Below are positions 17,491-27,632 of a stretch of DNA of 64,000 nt, in pieces (position 1 is the stretch's first letter; each line of letters opens with the position of its first letter). This DNA comes from Trichomonas vaginalis G3. Lineage: Eukaryota; Parabasalia; Trichomonadida; Trichomonadidae. Both the position numbers and the translations under genes were made by a program. The notes under the pieces are model-generated. The model was not told the origin of the DNA, made no database searches, and worked only from the letters and a program-made list of their open reading frames with translations. The stretch is from NCBI RefSeq assembly GCF_026262505.1, contig NC_067205.1, positions 19,217,645 to 19,281,644 of the forward strand, in the 5' to 3' direction.

Positions 17491-18384
17491 ATGAAGCATT
17501 TAATACATGACGTAGATGAAGACATGAATGAAACTACAGACAAACTTAACTCTTCTCTCATTCTTCCTTTCAGTAAGGACTATGAGTTCTGTTCAAATGG
17601 TGTTTATTTCTATTGTGGAAAGATGGGTTCAGGTAAGACATTTAACCTCATTCGTCATATACTCATAACAGAGCGTTTAGGAAACGACTCATATTATGAC
17701 CAAATCATTATATCAGCAACTTCAGACTCTATGGACTCAACAGCGAAAACATTTATGTCAAAAGTTCAAGCCTCTGTCGTTAAAGTTCCAGACAGTGAAC
17801 TCATTGAATTTCTTCAACGTTACATTCGACGTAAGAGGAAATATTATGCTATTGTAGAGTTCATACAGTCAGGAATGCAAAAGACTTCTGAGGAGATGGA
17901 AAGAATTATTGACAAACACCACTTACGTCAGTACTCAGGAGTTTACGATATGAAACGACTGACAAACTACATTCTATCAAAACTTTCAAAATACCCCTTC
18001 AAAAAGTATCCTTCAAACACTCTGCTCGTTTGTGACGACTTCGCTGGTAAAGGTTTAGTGTCAAAACCAGACTCACCATTAGCTAACATCATTACTAAAG
18101 TCAGACATTACCACTTAACTGTAGCAATACTTATGCAAACATGGAGGTTTTTAGCTTTAAACATAAAACGTCTCATAACTGACTTCGTTATCTTTCAAGG
18201 TTTCTCACGTTATGATATTGAACTCATTTGGAAACAGTCAGGTATAACATTACCTTTTGAAGAAATTTGGGAAGCATATAAGTCTCTCATCTCTCCTCGT
18301 TCATACCTTGAGATTCATATCATGACTAATACCATTAAAGTCAAAATATTCCATGGGAACGACCAACATTGTTTTAAAGTTTAA
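17491..18384 (+). CDS. Genome-packaging ATPase (B type)
   Basis: A 297-residue P-loop ATPase. Walker A is GKMGSGKT near residues 44-51. A Walker B-like LLVCDDFAGKG lies near 182-192. A sensor-like stretch VAILMQTWRFLA near 212-223 follows. The arrangement matches the A32/FtsK-HerA-type packaging ATPases of Polintons and large DNA viruses, which pump DNA into capsids. The stop overlaps the convergent neighbour by 11 bp. It is only distantly similar to the ATPase at 52855-53730. Confidence 0.87.
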   Translation: MKHLIHDVDEDMNETTDKLNSSLILPFSKDYEFCSNGVYFYCGKMGSGKTFNLIRHILITERLGNDSYYDQIIISATSDSMDSTAKTFMSKVQASVVKVPDSELIEFLQRYIRRKRKYYAIVEFIQSGMQKTSEEMERIIDKHHLRQYSGVYDMKRLTNYILSKLSKYPFKKYPSNTLLVCDDFAGKGLVSKPDSPLANIITKVRHYHLTVAILMQTWRFLALNIKRLITDFVIFQGFSRYDIELIWKQSGITLPFEEIWEAYKSLISPRSYLEIHIMTNTIKVKIFHGNDQHCFKV

Positions 18385-18766
18385 CCTTCAATTGACTGAT
18401 GGTAAACAAATTCCATGCATCTCTGTCGCCATTTCTGTTAATATTTTTGCTGTCATTCATATCATCCACTTCCCCATCCGTTAACTTTTGAGGATATGCG
18501 TTAGAATAGCTGTTCTTAAATGAAGGCTTTTCACCTTTGAGAGCATAAACTCTATAACTTTCTGCATACTTTATGTTTGAACCTCCTGAGCCATCATTGA
18601 CATAAATTTTTATAGGCTTCCACCCTTTGTTCATGTTCCTGCTTCTTCCCTTAGCTCTTTTGTTCAGTAGTTCTACATCTTTATACACAGCACCTGTCTC
18701 AGTGAATTCAACAATATTTTCATTCGTTAGCTTTACATTCAAACCCTTGTCGAGTATATTGTTCAT
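18374..18766 (-). CDS. Unrecognised 130-residue protein
   Basis: The start at 18766 (MNNILDKG) is chosen because it follows TTTTATATGTATGAA, the leader type of this element. The longer frame runs into the divergent gene. The protein has a GWKPIKIYVNDGSGGSNIKYAESYRVYAL segment split by glycine-rich turns, probably beta. No family is recognised. Confidence 0.62.
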   Translation of the reverse strand: MNNILDKGLNVKLTNENIVEFTETGAVYKDVELLNKRAKGRSRNMNKGWKPIKIYVNDGSGGSNIKYAESYRVYALKGEKPSFKNSYSNAYPQKLTDGEVDDMNDSKNINRNGDRDAWNLFTISQLKVKL

Positions 18767-18800
18767 TTCATACATATAAAAGGTTTTTATTCTATATGAA
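18767..18800. promoter_or_regulatory. 34-bp divergent promoter region
   Basis: It lies between the starts at 18766 and 18801. It contains TTTTTATTCTATATGAA on the plus side and TTTTATATGTATGAA on the minus side, two near-equal signals back to back. Confidence 0.55.
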
Positions 18801-19415
18801 ATGAGAAGCAAATCCATCTTAGCTGGTGCCGTTAATGTTCCAATTGAACCAACATCAAATGTTGACTCACGAACGACAAACAATATTGTCATAAAGAACT
18901 ATAGTTCAGAGTGTTTGAAAGAAAAAGAACCAGAACTGAAATCCGTGAATTTAAACTCAGCTTCAAACGCTAACGCTACATCAGATGTTAAGTTAGAGTA
19001 TCCACCACTGGACCAAATTCTTTCAAGAGAAGCCAACGACAACCCTTACACAAATGTTCAAACAAATCCTTCAGATAACGTAGACCATTACCTTCTTCAG
19101 TTATACCAAACAATTTTACTCAAAGACGATAAGAAGCTTTTGACAAATCTTATAAGTAAGAACCAAATAATTCTAACAAAGGAGGACCTTGAAAATGTTA
19201 TATCACGAATAACAGGGAAACAATGTGTCATTGACTATCTCGACCCTGAAATCGAATGCTGTGGTCAAACGCCACCATTCATGAAAATAGGTAACATCCG
19301 CATCATTGAAATACCAGGAACTACAGGAGTTGAGTTTAAGTATAAATATTCGAACGAGTATACAAAACTTTCAACAGAATATAAACTTTGTTTGAAATAT
19401 GTTTTAGTAAATTAA
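18801..19415 (+). CDS. Conserved protein related to 56753-57334
   Basis: A 204-residue protein with an Asn/Ser-rich, probably disordered, N-terminal half, a helical middle and a C-terminal module. The module has an ECCGQTPPF turn, INIRIIEIPG and a FKYKYSNEY...LCLKYVLVN end. The A-right protein 56753-57334 shares the CCG turn and the same strand pattern, so this is a family common to both element types, next to the penton-like gene in both. Function is unknown; it may be a minor virion protein. Confidence 0.68.
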   Translation: MRSKSILAGAVNVPIEPTSNVDSRTTNNIVIKNYSSECLKEKEPELKSVNLNSASNANATSDVKLEYPPLDQILSREANDNPYTNVQTNPSDNVDHYLLQLYQTILLKDDKKLLTNLISKNQIILTKEDLENVISRITGKQCVIDYLDPEIECCGQTPPFMKIGNIRIIEIPGTTGVEFKYKYSNEYTKLSTEYKLCLKYVLVN

Positions 19416-19681
19416 AGCAATTTGTAATATCTGTCCAAAACTTCTTCAACAGTATCGAACTCATCTTCATAATGCAAACCTAATCTTATTGACTTGGTGC
19501 AGTTCTCACTAACACAATATAGCGCTTTGCGCTCGGCGCCTTTGACGCCTTTTTCTGTTCTCTTGACTGACATAACTAACTCATTTGTTTCATCAAACAG
19601 CAATAACCAAAGTTCATGACCTAATACATAACATTCATACTTTATATTTTTAGCTCTGAGTTCTCTTGTAAGCTGTTGCAT
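19412..19681 (-). CDS. Small protein with an in-frame double hairpin
   Basis: An 89-residue protein of unknown family (MQQLTREL...). The segment KGVKGAERKALY is encoded by a double hairpin at 19522-19549 (GCGCTTTGCGC next to GGCGCCTTTGACGCC). It converges on the 204-residue gene with a 4-bp overlap. The leader TTTTTAGAAAATATTAA lies within the end of the penton-like gene. Confidence 0.6.
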   Translation of the reverse strand: MQQLTRELRAKNIKYECYVLGHELWLLLFDETNELVMSVKRTEKGVKGAERKALYCVSENCTKSIRLGLHYEDEFDTVEEVLDRYYKLL

Positions 19682-20412
19682 TTAATATTTTCTAAAAAGT
19701 CAACTTCAACAGTCATTCGCACTGGTGCCTTCAGTTCTACAGGCTCTCCTTGAAAGTCAACAAGTCTGAATTGCATGTCTTTCAAATTATGAGGACTAAT
19801 GCGAACCCATTTACCTAAATGAGTTGCTATGACAGGAACGTTTGGAATGAACATTGAATTGACTGCATAACAGAAGATTATATTCTACTGAACCTTTACT
19901 ATTAACTCCTGAAATGCCTGTGACATTAGCTATTTTTGACTCAATGTATAAACAATTGCCATAACATACGTATGGAACAGATTTCATCTCAATCGTTTTG
20001 TCAATACTTTTCAAAGGAAATGTCATATGGTATGCTCCCAAAGAATTGAACTCTATGACTCATTCGTGTTATCTTAAACTCCTTCGCATAACTGAACTTC
20101 AAAACTCCTGCAATAAGTTTAACATTCATTAAGTTTTCTTCGTTATCCTTGTTTATTGTAGTATTTATGAGAGCATTTAACACTCCAGCTAATGTTTCCA
20201 TCTTATATTCTACATTATTGTGAAATCTTATTTCGTGCTTCTTTCCATCTATTTCAAGCTCCATGAAATCTGTTTTCTGTTATAACGAATGAAGCGATAG
20301 TATTGAAGTCAACCATTCTGAATGCAAGTGGCTCATTCTGTAGACCTAAGTTTGTTTGTAGCTTTACTGTCCCGTATTCGTTTGGGTCTGTACTTTGCAA
20401 ATAGAACAACAT
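19642..20412 (-). pseudogene. Penton-like minor capsid protein gene
   Basis: The gene begins near 20412 (MLFYLQSTDPNEYG). Downstream parts carry features of the single jelly-roll Polinton minor capsid protein: LYIESKIANVTG, then WVRISPHNLKDMQFRL, VDFQGEPVELKAP and VRMTVEVD, the usual last strands. The gene is broken in about three places. It would form the capsid vertices. The start abuts a 17-bp divergent spacer shared with the fibre gene. Confidence 0.7.
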
Positions 20413-20429
20413 TTTATTCTCATTAAAAT
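20413..20429. promoter_or_regulatory. 17-bp bidirectional promoter region
   Basis: TTTATTCTCATTAAAAT lies between the penton-like gene start and the fibre gene start (MSIAAYAYEADRAKR at 20430). It is nearly the same design as the spacer at 8898-8915. Confidence 0.6.
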
Positions 20430-23400
20430 ATGAGTATAGCTGCATATGCGTATGAAGCTGACAGAGCTAAACGTTTATATTTTGGTCAATACTCTCTCAC
20501 ACTTACTGACAAATATATTGTTATCTGATGGAAATACCGAGAAATACATAACATGGAAGGACTATGAAAAGTTTGACCCTATTTTAACTCCATGTACAAT
20601 GCCATTCATTGTAAATGGTGAAGTTGTCATGAAGAACGACACAACAGTATATAAGTCTGTTCATGAAGCATTAGAATATATGTTGAATTATAATCCCGAA
20701 ATTTGACCCAAGCACTACGCCATGTACAATGCCTTTTATTAAGGACGGTGAAATCGTAAGAGTTCCGGATTCAACGGTTTACACAGCTGTTCAAAACAGT
20801 TTACAAAACATTTTAGCGAATATCTTTAATTCAGAAACTACAGAAATAAAATTACCATATATAACAGATGCTAAAGAAATTAAATCAAAAACGACAACAT
20901 TATTTACGTCACTTAATGATTTAATGACTTATATCATTAATATTCCTGCACCAACTACAGCATTTGATCCAAACTCGACGGTTTGCAGTGTACCTTTCAT
21001 AAAGGACAGTTCAGTAATTGTTTTAAGGGATTCGACAGTTAATGAATCATTAAAGGCTCATTAATGAAAATCATTGATTTTAACTCATTCACGAATACAT
21101 ATAATTCATTCATTAATGTTTCATATGCTTCTAAAGAAGGTGAGCCAAAAACTATCGATAAAGCGGTGTATGAAATAAAAGCATCAACGACGAAATTGAA
21201 TTCGTTAACTTTTGACGGTGATAGTTTCGTTAATGACATAACATCGGGGAAAACAATTTTAACGAAAGAATATTTAAAATCTCATGTTAGTGAGTTCGTT
21301 GAAATTGAAAAAGAAGGTGGAATTAAGTTCGATCCACTGAATTTCATTTTCAACTTAGCGAATGCGGGTGTTAGTTTCGCTGAATGGACAACTATACAGA
21401 GTGAAATAAATGCAATATGGACGTTTTTGGGGTCAAAAGCGGGAATGGGTGAGCTTGTAAATGCTGCAAGAACATTAGGTGAAACAGGAAATTTTGTAGA
21501 TGGTTTTAAAAGACTTGTTTCAAATGTTTTAACAAACACAAAGAAATTATTTAGATATACCATACATAACGGACGGATTTTCGAACAGGTAGCAACAAAC
21601 CCTCCGGTTATGGCTGCGTTGATGATGGTTAGAGATATAAAACCACGTAACGACGGGAACGAAGAACATGAACAACAGAGCCCAACGGGCTCAGAGCCAC
21701 ATAGTGGCGAGGATACTGGTCGGGTTATTCGAGACATTAAAAACGTGTATCCTGAAGTTATTGATTTATTTAGAGGAGTTAATGATTCAATTTCAAAACA
21801 TTCTATAACCCTCGATGAAGAGAATAAATTAACAGATTATATATTCGTCATTATTGCAGAATTAATGAAGAGAATAAATGAAAAAGGAATTGGTGATATC
21901 ATTAATGTCAGCGATGTAATGATGAAAAGAAATTTTGACTCATTATTTACAAAACCGAAAACAGAATATAGTCTTTATGACGTAATTACCGAATTAATGA
22001 AAAAGATTAATGATAATAAGAGTTCTGGCGGAAGAGTTGAATTAGAAGTGAATGATGTTAATGAGAAATTAGCCGAAAAAGCAGATAAAAACCACGTTCA
22101 TTATATAACTTCAGACGAACAGATTATAACGGACTACCATGGATATTTAACACGAAGTGATGAAGTGAAGACGGAAGATGTTAATGAAAGAAGATATAAA
22201 TACATTCGTGCTAAAGGTTATGACATAAGCTGTACTGTACAGTATGACACGGGTAAAGCACCAGAAGCATTTAGTTATAACGATGAAATTTATGCCTCTA
22301 CTTTCTCTGTTAACGGTGTATTAGTTGAACCAAGATTTACTTTGAGAGTTAAGGCAAAAATAACGTTTGAAGATGCTATTAAAAGTAAAGCTGACAAAGT
22401 TGAACTTGACGCAATGAACAAAGTTTTGAAATCTCATAAACACAACATCTCCGATATAAATGAACTTCAAACTTCTTTAGACAGTAAAGCTGACAAGAAC
22501 CATACACATAAATCCTTCACTACTGTTAGAGCAGACGACATAATATTGAACTTTGACCTTGGTTCAAGTGCACCATTAGAAAATCCAAGTACAAGCGTAA
22601 AAGATACTCTTAACAGTTTAGATAACAGTTGCAGGAACATTGAAAGTCATGCCAGAAACTTTGAAGCACATGAACTACCAGCAATGTTAGATAAGAAAGC
22701 CGACAAGAACCATACACATACAAGTTTTACAACTGTTGGTATAGAAAGTATTGAAGGAACGGTTGAAGAAACTGGTGGGGATGCATTATATTGTAAACCT
22801 CCTAACTTTCCACAAGGTTTAACATCGGATGACGACATAACGACGATGAGAAACATTAGATGTAAAGATGTTTATGTCATGAAGGATGAACATAATATTA
22901 AATTCACTGCTCAAGATTTATATGATAAGAAAGCTGACAAGAACCATACACATAAATCCTTCACTACTGTTAGAGCAGACGACATAATATTGAACTTTGA
23001 CCTTGGTTCAAGTGCACCTTTAGTGAATCCGAGTACAAGCGTAAAAGATACACTAAACTCCTTAAATAACAAATGTATGAATATCGAAGGTCATGTCAGA
23101 AACTTTGAAACCCATGAACTACCAGCAATGTTAGATAAAAAAGCTGACAAAACAGAGCTTCAAACATTAAAGACAGAAATACTTCAAACATTATATCCTA
23201 TAGGCTCTATTTATACGTCAATGAACTCAACAAATCCAGCAACAGTTTTAGGTTTTGGTACATGGAAGCAGATTGTAGACAAATTCTTATACTGTGCTAG
23301 ATATTCAAAGCAAACAGGAGGTTCGAAGAAAATTAAAGAAGCAAACCTTCCACCGCACACTCATACAGGAACTACAAACACAACAGGTAGTCATTCACAT

Positions 23401-23619
23401 TCAATAACAAAAAGAGGTTATACAAATCTTGCAGCAGGTTCGGATAGACAGGGAATGCATAGATATGATATTTCAAGTGACCCAGTAGATTCAAGCGCAG
23501 GTATTTTCTGTGGAACCGCAGGAAATCATGCCCATACTTTCACAACAAATCCAACAGGCTCGGGTGAAGATTACATGCCACCATTTATGACTGTATTCGC
23601 ATGGTATAGAGTTCAATGA
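20430..23619 (+). pseudogene. Phage-like tail fibre/collar protein gene (B)
   Basis: The N-terminal part has imperfect repeats around PCTMPFI...DSTVY. A long helical section follows, then shaft repeats with KADKNHTH (three times) and two near-identical TTVRADDIILNFDLG segments. The collar-type end has YPIGSIYTSMNST, GFGTWKQIVDKFLYC, LPPHTHTG and GEDYMPPFMTVFAWYR. It matches the architecture of phage short-tail-fibre and collar proteins, which bind receptors. A double hairpin lies in frame at 21678-21708. The gene is broken in about three places. Confidence 0.86.
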
Positions 23620-23659
23620 ACGCGCTTGAGCCTAGAATAAAATCTTTAACTTTACATAA

Positions 23660-24745
23660 ATGAGCTTGAAAGAAGTATTCGAACAACATCCATGGAGGTC
23701 TTTTAAGAAATTCAATGAAGCTGCAAAGAGTTGGGGATTTACTAACAGAGCTGAAGTGAAAAGGTTCTTTGACAAAAATGTTGTACATCAAACAAAAATA
23801 AATCCTTACGACTACTTTTTACCAATTTACTCCAACACTCCTGACGCATACCAATTTGACACTCTCATTCAAAGCAGAAAAGGAGGACATAAACCATTCC
23901 TCATCTTCATAAATGTTAACACTCGCAAAGCTTTTGCGTATATAATGAGAAATAAAGGAACTCATGAAGTGTTAAGAGTTTTACAAAAGTTTGTAGCAGA
24001 ACATAGCCCAAGTACTTTAACATCAGACCAAGACAGTGCATACCTCAGCAATGAAATCACAGAATTTCTCATTAAGCATAACATAACTCACTACACTACT
24101 GAAGACCATAACCATAACATACTCGGTATCATTAACCGCTTCATAAGGACTCTCAGAGATTTAAATCAAGAGCGAGACTTTACCGAAGAAACAATGAAAC
24201 ATTTCATCGAAGTTTACAATTCCTCAACACATTCTACAACAGGGCATACACCAAATTCAATGACACAACAACAAGAAGAAAAGTATATACAAAAGAAACG
24301 AAGCCAAACACAAAATATCAGAAATTCAACACAATTTACTCTCATTCCTGGTACAAAAGTTCGTGTAGTTCTTGACGACAAACCATTGACAAAGAAACGT
24401 TTAAGGTTAAGTCGAAATTATTATATCGTAGACTCTACGCAAGGTAATGGATATCTTATAAAAGCTGCCGACGACTCTATTGCGTTTTATCCTCGACATA
24501 AATTAGTCGAAAGTAGTAATGGCAAACTTGCTGAAACCATTGACGAAGCAAAGCGAGGAGTGGTTATTGAAATACTTGACTATAACACAAACGATGACAC
24601 TTATAAAGTAAGATATGAAGGAGGCGTTGAAGATGTTATACCATCTAAGAACTTGAGAGAATCTAAACCAACTCATCTGGGACCATTAGAGCGGGAGTAC
24701 TGGAAAGATAAAAACATGCCAGAAAGAATAAGAAAATTCTTCTAA
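23660..24745 (+). CDS. Integrase with chromodomain-like tail (B type)
   Basis: A 361-residue retroviral-type integrase. The rve core is visible from about residue 50 to 190, with YQFDTLIQ and LTSDQDSAY carrying the first two catalytic aspartates and a following HNILGIINRFIRTLRD helix. An SH3-like segment precedes a C-terminal chromo-like module (IEILDYNTNDDTYKVRYEGG) known from Polinton integrases. It would join element ends to target DNA and make the 6-bp duplication. The 3' part of a sister gene is at 63780-64000. Confidence 0.88.
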   Translation: MSLKEVFEQHPWRSFKKFNEAAKSWGFTNRAEVKRFFDKNVVHQTKINPYDYFLPIYSNTPDAYQFDTLIQSRKGGHKPFLIFINVNTRKAFAYIMRNKGTHEVLRVLQKFVAEHSPSTLTSDQDSAYLSNEITEFLIKHNITHYTTEDHNHNILGIINRFIRTLRDLNQERDFTEETMKHFIEVYNSSTHSTTGHTPNSMTQQQEEKYIQKKRSQTQNIRNSTQFTLIPGTKVRVVLDDKPLTKKRLRLSRNYYIVDSTQGNGYLIKAADDSIAFYPRHKLVESSNGKLAETIDEAKRGVVIEILDYNTNDDTYKVRYEGGVEDVIPSKNLRESKPTHLGPLEREYWKDKNMPERIRKFF

Positions 24746-25000
24746 ACTTTTTCGTTGGATGTAAATCAGACATGAATGAGAACAATCATGGAATTATTAA
24801 TGTTTTCATAAATTTACACCAAAAATATAATTTAGGTGAAGAGACCCAAAGGGTCAGAGCCGCAAAGCGGCTAGGTGAGATTTCACCTGTTTTTTCACCT
24901 CTTTTCTCACCTCTTGAATTTTCATGAATTTTCACAAAAGACCAAAAATAATGTTAGTTTTATTTTTATTTATTTTTTTATTTTGTATGTAAGAACAGAA
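24746..25000. repeat. Intergenic module with double hairpin
   Basis: It contains ATATAATTTAGGTGAAGA, the double hairpin GACCCAAAGGGTC-AGA-GCCGCAAAGCGGC (24843-24871), TCACCT words, then CTTGAATTTTCATGAATTTTC. The AT-rich leader TTTATTTTTTTATTTTGTATG ends in TAAGAACAGAA before the KilA-N start. Confidence 0.75.
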
Positions 25001-25666
25001 ATGTCAGTCGAAGCAAAAACATTCACGAACAAATCTAATGGTGAAACATTCACAAAAGGCACTTATAACGGTATTGAAGTCTTACGTAGAGACAAGGATG
25101 GTTACATTAATGCAACAAAGATGGCAAGAGAAGCGGGAAGGTTAAACCATTTAAACAGATTTCTCAATAGTACTAAAATGCAGGAAATTCTTGAGTTTTG
25201 GTTGAACGAATACGGTGGAGCCAAAAGTGGCTCGACCTCAAAACAAGCATTTTATGAGCTTACAAAGGGTGTCATGAATGAATTCAAAGGTATTTACATA
25301 CATCCTGACCTCGTTCATTTTGTTGCTGAATGGTGCTCTGTAAAGTATGCATTTTATGTCAAAGATATTATGGACTCCATAGACAAGAAAGTTCATGAGA
25401 AGTTAGATGAAGAAGAACTCGAAGATACAGTGGAGAATGCTAAACATTTGTTCGAAGAAGAAGTTGGAAAAATGTGCGAAAAACAATTAGAACATGAACG
25501 TGAGATATATTATGGTTATAGAGATTCTCCATACGAACTAGACCAATGGGAACAAGAAGATTTAAAGAGAGAATTTAGAGAATATGAACTCGCTAAGATA
25601 GCATTTGAAGCTGCAGAAAAGAAGTTAAAAGTTTGGGGTCGTTTTGTAAAAAAATATTGTGAGTAA
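25001..25666 (+). CDS. KilA-N domain protein (B)
   Basis: It begins MSVEAKTFTNKSNG, has GYINATKMAREAG near residues 35-47 and IYIHPDLVHFVAEW near 100-115. The acidic/basic helical C-terminal half is nearly identical to 2680-3342, while the middle differs. The KilA-N fold binds DNA and is typical of viral regulators. The start is the ATG after GTAAGAACAGAA. The upstream in-frame extension is leader sequence. Confidence 0.86.
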   Translation: MSVEAKTFTNKSNGETFTKGTYNGIEVLRRDKDGYINATKMAREAGRLNHLNRFLNSTKMQEILEFWLNEYGGAKSGSTSKQAFYELTKGVMNEFKGIYIHPDLVHFVAEWCSVKYAFYVKDIMDSIDKKVHEKLDEEELEDTVENAKHLFEEEVGKMCEKQLEHEREIYYGYRDSPYELDQWEQEDLKREFREYELAKIAFEAAEKKLKVWGRFVKKYCE

Positions 25667-25793
25667 ATGAACCATTTATTTTTATTGAATTCACCAAAAA
25701 TATAATTTAGGTGAAGAGACCCAAAGGGTCAGAGCCGCAAAGCGGCTAGGTGAGATTTCACCTGTTTTTTCACCTCTTTTCTCACCTGTTTTT
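25667..25793. repeat. Intergenic module with double hairpin
   Basis: The same module as 24746-25000: ATATAATTTAGGTGAAGA, the double hairpin at 25718-25746 and TCACCT words, here between the ends of two convergent genes. Confidence 0.7.
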
Positions 25794-26760
25794 TCACAAG
25801 CGTTTTACATGAATTGTACGATGTATATTTGAAATCCTAAACAATTTCGTAGCTTCTATTTCTTCTGTCAGTATGTCAAAAGTTTTAACAATGCCGAAAG
25901 TTTCTTTATATTTCTTCTTGACGTCAGATAGAAGGAAATCGTCAGCAGTTGGATAGTTTTTGTTCAGAAATGCTAACATGTCCATTTTATTTTCTGCTGG
26001 CTTTTCTGCTTCTTTCTTTAAGTCTGCATAGTCGTTTCGCATTCTTTCTATCTCTTTGACGGAGTAGTTATATTTCCTAATTGCTGCTTTACATTTAGAA
26101 CATTGCGGATTCATTTTTGCGTTATATTCTGAAACCTTACCTGCTAAAACAACTAAGGCGTCAATGGTTTTCTTTAACTCAAAAGCAGTTGGTCTTATCT
26201 GTTCGTTCCATATTTTACCTCTTCTATCTTTATCTCTTATCTGCCATACACATTCAGCAACTAACGAAACAAAGTTATCGTAGGTCTTAAACTCCCCGGA
26301 TTTATATATGTCAGAAACATTCTTATATACCATGTCGCAATCTTTGTCCATAACCTTATGGTTGCAATGAAATCCTAGAAACTCATAGTTTACCTTTCGA
26401 ATGAACTTCTTTATTTCTACTGAGTCAGTTGCTTTGACTTCTATTTCGTCGAATTCAGGAATAGTTAGTTTTTGATGCTGAATTTCAGGTAGTTTAGGTA
26501 AATGGTCAATAATGTCCTGCATTTCATAAAGATACTGTTCATTTGTTTCATCTTTCGCACTACAGTCTAAATTACTTGTTAAAAGTTCTTGCTTTATCTT
26601 CTGGATTTTTTGTTTCGAAAGTATATGAAGAAGGAATGAAGCTTTTCATCTCTACTAACATAGATGTTGGATTCATGACTAACGAGTTTGGTGAAGTTGT
26701 TGTGGACAGAGTCCCGCCGTTCGCGGCTTGAATTGTTGTTGTGCCGATTGTTGAAATCAT
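25794..26760 (-). pseudogene. Unrecognised accessory protein family 1 (B copy)
   Basis: The start near 26760 (MISTIGTT) leads into the family's NPTSMLVEMKSF block. The FHCNHK...DKDCDMVY cluster and QCSKCKAA pair are kept. The copy appears broken once. Close relatives are 49249-50181 and 61815-62756. Confidence 0.7.
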
Positions 26761-27080
26761 ATCTTTACATACAAAATAAAAAAATAAATAAAAATAAAAC
26801 TAACGTTATTTTTCTATCTTAAGGAAATTCATGAAAATTCAAGAGGTGAGAAATTAGGTGAAAAAACAGGTGAAATCTCACCTCTTCACCTATAATATAT
26901 TTTTGGGTCCTTTACACTCATTTACGAAGAAGTTATGACAAATCATAAACGAAGAAGTTATGACAAAGCATTTACGAAGAAGTTATGACAAAGTCACGAG
27001 GGTGAAAAAAGAGGTGAGAAAACAGGTGACATCTCACCTAGCCGCTTTGCGGCTCTGACCCTTTGGGTCTCTTCACCTAA
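26761..27080. repeat. Intergenic repeats
   Basis: The leader of the preceding gene, GGTGA/TCACC words, three TTACGAAGAAGTTATGACAAA repeats (26930-27000) and an inverted double hairpin at 27041-27069. No gene is seen. Confidence 0.7.
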
Positions 27081-27410
27081 ATTATATTTTAGGTCAAAGC
27101 TTCCACGAGAGAAAAGATTCCTCATTCGCTAAGGATTCCAAAAATGAAAAAAATCATTGATTTCGGCTGAGAAAAAACAGCAAAACCCTTCTTCCACGGG
27201 AACAAAGAAATAAAGAAGAAATAAAGTAAATTTTTTATTTATTCCCGTGGAAGATAGAGCACTTTTATGATACTTTTTATTCACGACAAACAAGACAAAT
27301 AAAGAAAATAAGAAAATACGGCGCTGTCGCGGTTCGAACCACAGACCTTGACCCCTCCATAACACCACCTTAGACCACTGTGCTACGTAGCCTGTCGACA
27401 TAAGATTTTA
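27081..27410 (-). other. tRNA-like insertion, possible SINE
   Basis: On the minus strand, TAGCACAGTGG (about 27382-27392) fits the A box and GGTTCGAACC (about 27331-27340) fits the B box of a polymerase III promoter, at tRNA-like spacing. The acceptor ends do not pair properly and the T-arm fits poorly, so it is not a good tRNA gene. Downstream are an AT-rich body and a 12-bp inverted repeat CTTCCACGGGAA/TTCCCGTGGAAG (about 27190-27255). A tRNA-derived short element or a host fragment is likely. The ORF here reads through the tRNA-like part. Confidence 0.55.
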
Positions 27411-27469
27411 TAAATTGCATATTTGACGTAAATTTATTTCCATCTGGCTTCCCACTGCATAAGATATTC

Positions 27470-27541
27470 ATACGTGTTTGAAGTAGATGAGATAGATAAA
27501 GCTATAAAATTATTTGACGAAGTTGCTGAAAAATACATGTA
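27470..27541 (+). pseudogene. Remnant of KilA-N/GIY-YIG gene
   Basis: The tail of the gene family seen whole at 51312-51923 (FEVDEIDKAIKLFDEVAEKYM) follows directly after the tRNA-like insertion. Only this last part is recognisable. Confidence 0.7.
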
Positions 27542-27632
27542 AAGCGTTTATTTTTGGTCTTTTGTGAAAGTCAGAAAAAATAAAGTTAGTTTTTATTTTA
27601 TTTATTTTTTTATCCTGTATGTAAGAACAGTA

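Noticed and set aside
21282-21737. 151-residue minus-strand frame within the fibre gene
   Set aside because: Shadow of the fibre reading frame; no leader motif and no relative in the A fibres.
27318-27400. Functional tRNA gene
   Set aside because: A and B boxes are good, but the acceptor stem does not pair and the T arm fits only with an odd loop; called tRNA-like only.
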